NCBI GenBank assembly: GCA_030592985.1
Contig: JAUVIB010000168.1
Coordinates: 1-7,019, forward strand
Source: Calditrichaceae bacterium
Lineage (GTDB): Bacteria; Calditrichota; Calditrichia; Calditrichales; Calditrichaceae
Direction: 5' to 3'
Length of the DNA stretch: 7,019 nt
Shown: piece by piece, positions 5,060 to 7,019 of the stretch
Numbering within the stretch: position 1 is the first letter of the stretch
Layout of the letters: the number at the start of each line of letters is the position of its first letter
The notes under the pieces: model-generated
Database searches by the model: none
What the model was told of the DNA's origin: nothing
The model's input: only the letters and a program-made list of their open reading frames with translations
Position numbers and translations under genes: made by a program

Positions 5060-6352
5060 ATGAATCATTTTAAAATAGTTCTTTTAGTAATTCTAACCGT
5101 GATAATCCAATTAAGTTGTTCAGAAGAAAAAAAAGAACAACTTCCCAATATAGTTTTTATCATGGCGGATGATCTCGGTACTGAAGTACTGGGGTGTTAT
5201 GGAGGAACTACTTATAACACGCCTAATATCGATGCCTTAGCGGAAACAGGATTGAAGTTTAGCCATTGCTATAGCGCTCCTGCCTGTTCCCCTTCTCGTG
5301 TTAAACTTTTAACGGGACGTTATGGATTTAGAACCGGACAAAAGTGGGGATATATTCCTCCTGATGAAATCACCTTCGGACATATTTTAAAAGAAGCCGG
5401 ATACAAACTTGCTCTGGCAGGAAAGTGGCAAATGGCTTTACTGAGAGATGACCCGGACCATGTAAAAAAAATGGGGTTTAACGAAAGTTCTGTTTTTGGT
5501 TGGCATGAAGGTTCTCGATACTACAATCCATTTATTTATGAAAATGGGAAGGTTCGGGATGATATAAAGGATAAATATGGGCCGGATGTTTATTCTGATT
5601 TTTTAATCGATTTTATAAAAAGAAATAAAAACAATCATTTCTTTGCCTATTACCCAATGTCTTTGCCACATGCTATCACAGACGATATGCAAACACCGCC
5701 AATATTCGGAAAGAAAGGAAGATACGAGACGTATAAGGAAAATGTTGAGTATGCCGATAAGATGGTAGGCAAAATAACAAAGGCTTTAAATGATCTGAAT
5801 CTAAGAGAAAAAACCCTAATTATATTCACCGGCGATAACGGCACACCTGAAAGTTATATAACAAAATACGAAAATGGGAAATATATTCGAGAGCCTGTTT
5901 ATTCTGCTATCGGAGATTCTTTAATTCGTGGTGGTAAAAAATTATTGACCGATGGAGGAACTCACGTTCCATTAATTGCAAATTGGCAAAGCGTTACACC
6001 ACAGGGTAAAACAAATAGTGATTTAATTGACTTTAGCGACTTTATGCCGACATTTGCCGAATTAAGCGGTGCAAAATTACCGGAAGATAGAATATTAGAC
6101 GGACGCAGCTTTGTTTCGCAGATAATGGGTGAAAAAGGTGATCCGCGAAATTGGGTTTATCAGGAGTGGAAAGGGAAAGGCTGGATACGTACCAAAGAGT
6201 GGAAAATGTATAATAACGGAAAACTTTTCGATATGAAAAAAGATCCGCTCGAAAAGCATTCCATAGACGTAGAAAATGACACGGAAAAATCGAGTAATAT
6301 ACGGAATTTTTTAACCAAAGAATTTAATAAACTAAAAAACCCGGCAGAGTGA
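5060..6352 (+). CDS. Lipoprotein sulfatase (formylglycine-dependent, S1 type)
   Basis: Hydrolyses sulfate esters, probably on a carbohydrate, at the cell envelope. The 430 residues start with a lipoprotein signal peptide: Lys5, a hydrophobic stretch, then LSC with Cys20 as lipid site, followed by SEE, an acidic context that in some Bacteroidetes marks surface export. The sulfatase motif CSPSR (76-80) has Cys76 for conversion to formylglycine, so a maturase (FGE or anSME) must exist elsewhere. Metal ligands are D37/D38 (ADDLG) and D259/N260 (GDNG). R80, K122, H204 (LPH) and K293 (RGGK) match other active-site positions. The usual GKWH is GKWQ, so Gln124 replaces a normally conserved His. The C-terminal subdomain (KGWIRTKEWKMYNNGKLFDMKKDP) is typical and complete. 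ATG 5060 follows GGAAAGG at 5046-5052 with a 7-nt spacer. The GH106-like gene follows after 119 bp. The substrate is not readable from sequence; the neighbour hints at a sulfated rhamnose-containing glycan. Confidence 0.93.
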   Translation: MNHFKIVLLVILTVIIQLSCSEEKKEQLPNIVFIMADDLGTEVLGCYGGTTYNTPNIDALAETGLKFSHCYSAPACSPSRVKLLTGRYGFRTGQKWGYIPPDEITFGHILKEAGYKLALAGKWQMALLRDDPDHVKKMGFNESSVFGWHEGSRYYNPFIYENGKVRDDIKDKYGPDVYSDFLIDFIKRNKNNHFFAYYPMSLPHAITDDMQTPPIFGKKGRYETYKENVEYADKMVGKITKALNDLNLREKTLIIFTGDNGTPESYITKYENGKYIREPVYSAIGDSLIRGGKKLLTDGGTHVPLIANWQSVTPQGKTNSDLIDFSDFMPTFAELSGAKLPEDRILDGRSFVSQIMGEKGDPRNWVYQEWKGKGWIRTKEWKMYNNGKLFDMKKDPLEKHSIDVENDTEKSSNIRNFLTKEFNKLKNPAE

Positions 6353-6412
6353 AAAAATAAAATATATATAAAGTTGTTTAATGTTTACTAAAACATCGTA
6401 CTGTAAGTGTAG

Positions 6413-6434
6413 ATTGTTTTCAACAATTATTTTT
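6413..6434 (+). terminator. Weak terminator-like hairpin after the sulfatase gene
   Basis: ATTGTT (6413-6418) and AACAAT (6422-6427) form a 6-bp stem with a 3-nt loop, followed by TATTTTT. A second AT-rich hairpin, ATGTTT/AAACAT, lies at 6381-6396. Each stem has only one G:C pair, so strong termination is doubtful. They may attenuate transcription between the sulfatase and the next gene, or mean nothing. The rest of the 119-bp gap is plain AT-rich sequence. Confidence 0.2.
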
Positions 6435-6471
6435 AAAAATAAAGTCAACCCATTTAAGGAGTATTTCTATA

Positions 6472-7019
6472 ATGAATTTATCAAAAATAAATAAGCGGAT
6501 CACCTTTTTATTAATCTATCTTGTGATATTTATGCTGATAACCGATTGTGGGAAGAAACCCACAAATTCACTAAAAGAAGGATTTATTAATCCTCCCGCC
6601 TCAGCCCGGCCCGGGGTTTATTGGTATTTCATGGATGGTAATCTTAGTAGGGAGGGGATGACTGCCGATTTGGAATCGATGAAAGAAGTAGGTATTAGGA
6701 ACTTAATATTTCTTGAAGTGGGAATAGGTGTTCCACGAGGTCCGGTTGACTTTATGAGCGATGAGTGGCAGGGTTTATATGTACATGCGGTAAGGGAAGC
6801 AGAGCGCCTGGGCATTAGAATACTTCTTGGAGCAGGCCCCGGCTGGTGTGGAAGCGGAGGCCCATGGGTAAAGCCGGAAGAGTCGATGAAGCATTTAGTT
6901 TTTAGTGAAACAGAAATTTCGGGCAATAAAAAAGTAGATATTGAACTTCCTGTTCCTGAACAACGAAGCACGAGGTGGCATAAAATGAAAGATCCTTATT
7001 ATGAAGATGTAGCCGTTTA
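6472..7019 (+). CDS. GH106-like glycoside hydrolase (alpha-L-rhamnosidase family), N-terminal part
   Basis: The frame starts at ATG 6472, 10 nt after AAGGAG (6456-6461), and is open at the right edge; 182 codons are visible. Residues 1-26 form a lipoprotein-like signal: positively charged start, hydrophobic segment about 11-24, and Cys26 in LITDC. Asp before the Cys is unusual for a lipobox. The mature part begins with FINPPASARPGVYWYFMDGNLSREGMTADLESMKEVGI, split here as FINPP, ARPGVYWYFMDGN and GMTADLESM, the entry pattern of GH106 proteins. SGGPWVKPEESMKHLVFSE further on is also characteristic. Known GH106 enzymes remove alpha-L-rhamnose from complex glycans and are about 700-1100 residues long, so most of the catalytic domain lies beyond the window. 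The family call rests on remembered motifs. It follows the sulfatase in the same direction, consistent with joint action on a sulfated rhamnose-containing polysaccharide. Confidence 0.8.
   Translation, partial: MNLSKINKRITFLLIYLVIFMLITDCGKKPTNSLKEGFINPPASARPGVYWYFMDGNLSREGMTADLESMKEVGIRNLIFLEVGIGVPRGPVDFMSDEWQGLYVHAVREAERLGIRILLGAGPGWCGSGGPWVKPEESMKHLVFSETEISGNKKVDIELPVPEQRSTRWHKMKDPYYEDVAV

Noticed and set aside
5650..5844. Minus-strand frame inside the sulfatase gene
   Set aside because: Short and without motif; it lies opposite conserved sulfatase sequence.
6618..6971. Minus-strand frame of 117 residues opposite the GH106-like gene
   Set aside because: The opposite strand has clear family motifs over the same bases; this frame is Pro/Ser-rich with no recognisable domain.

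Overview
The window looks like chromosomal DNA from an AT-rich, Gram-negative (diderm) bacterium, probably a member of the FCB/Bacteroidetes-like assemblage. The evidence is a PorV/PorQ-type outer-membrane barrel end, Shine-Dalgarno-led genes, lipoprotein signal peptides on a sulfatase and a GH106-like glycosidase, and a dispersed-repeat-like element between genes. The phylum is an inference; no rRNA or other decisive marker is present.

Layout. Positions 2-895 (+) hold the 3' end of an outer-membrane beta-barrel gene followed 15 bp later by a complete DJ-1/PfpI-family gene. Positions 892-4541 (-) hold a tight three-gene set read right to left: gltX (glutamyl-tRNA synthetase, TTG start), a sigma54-type response regulator whose GTG start overlaps the end of gltX, and a metallo-beta-lactamase-fold hydrolase of the COG1237/dihydropterin-synthase-like type. 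The DJ-1 and hydrolase genes converge and share a TTAA, so both stop codons lie in a 4-bp overlap. Positions 4542-5059 are a non-coding divergent region containing a 145-bp MITE-like element with perfect 21-bp terminal inverted repeats and TA ends. Positions 5060-7019 (+) hold a lipoprotein sulfatase and the first 182 codons of a GH106-like (alpha-L-rhamnosidase family) lipoprotein that runs off the window.

Main points. (1) The response regulator is interrupted in its receiver domain by one extra base in a run of ten A (coding strand, 3016-3025). Reading nine A gives a flawless 453-residue NtrC-type protein. This could be a sequencing error, a real mutation or phase variation, or a slippage site. 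(2) The MITE-like element is not explained by any gene here and carries a nested inverted repeat of the GTCATTTCGA...AGAAATCT type. (3) The sulfatase plus GH106 pair suggests the start of a locus for breaking down a sulfated, rhamnose-containing polysaccharide (ulvan-like glycans are one candidate). The sulfatase has Gln where the family usually has His in the GKWH motif.

Apart from these points, the genes are recognisable members of known families. I did not find a clearly new multi-gene system.
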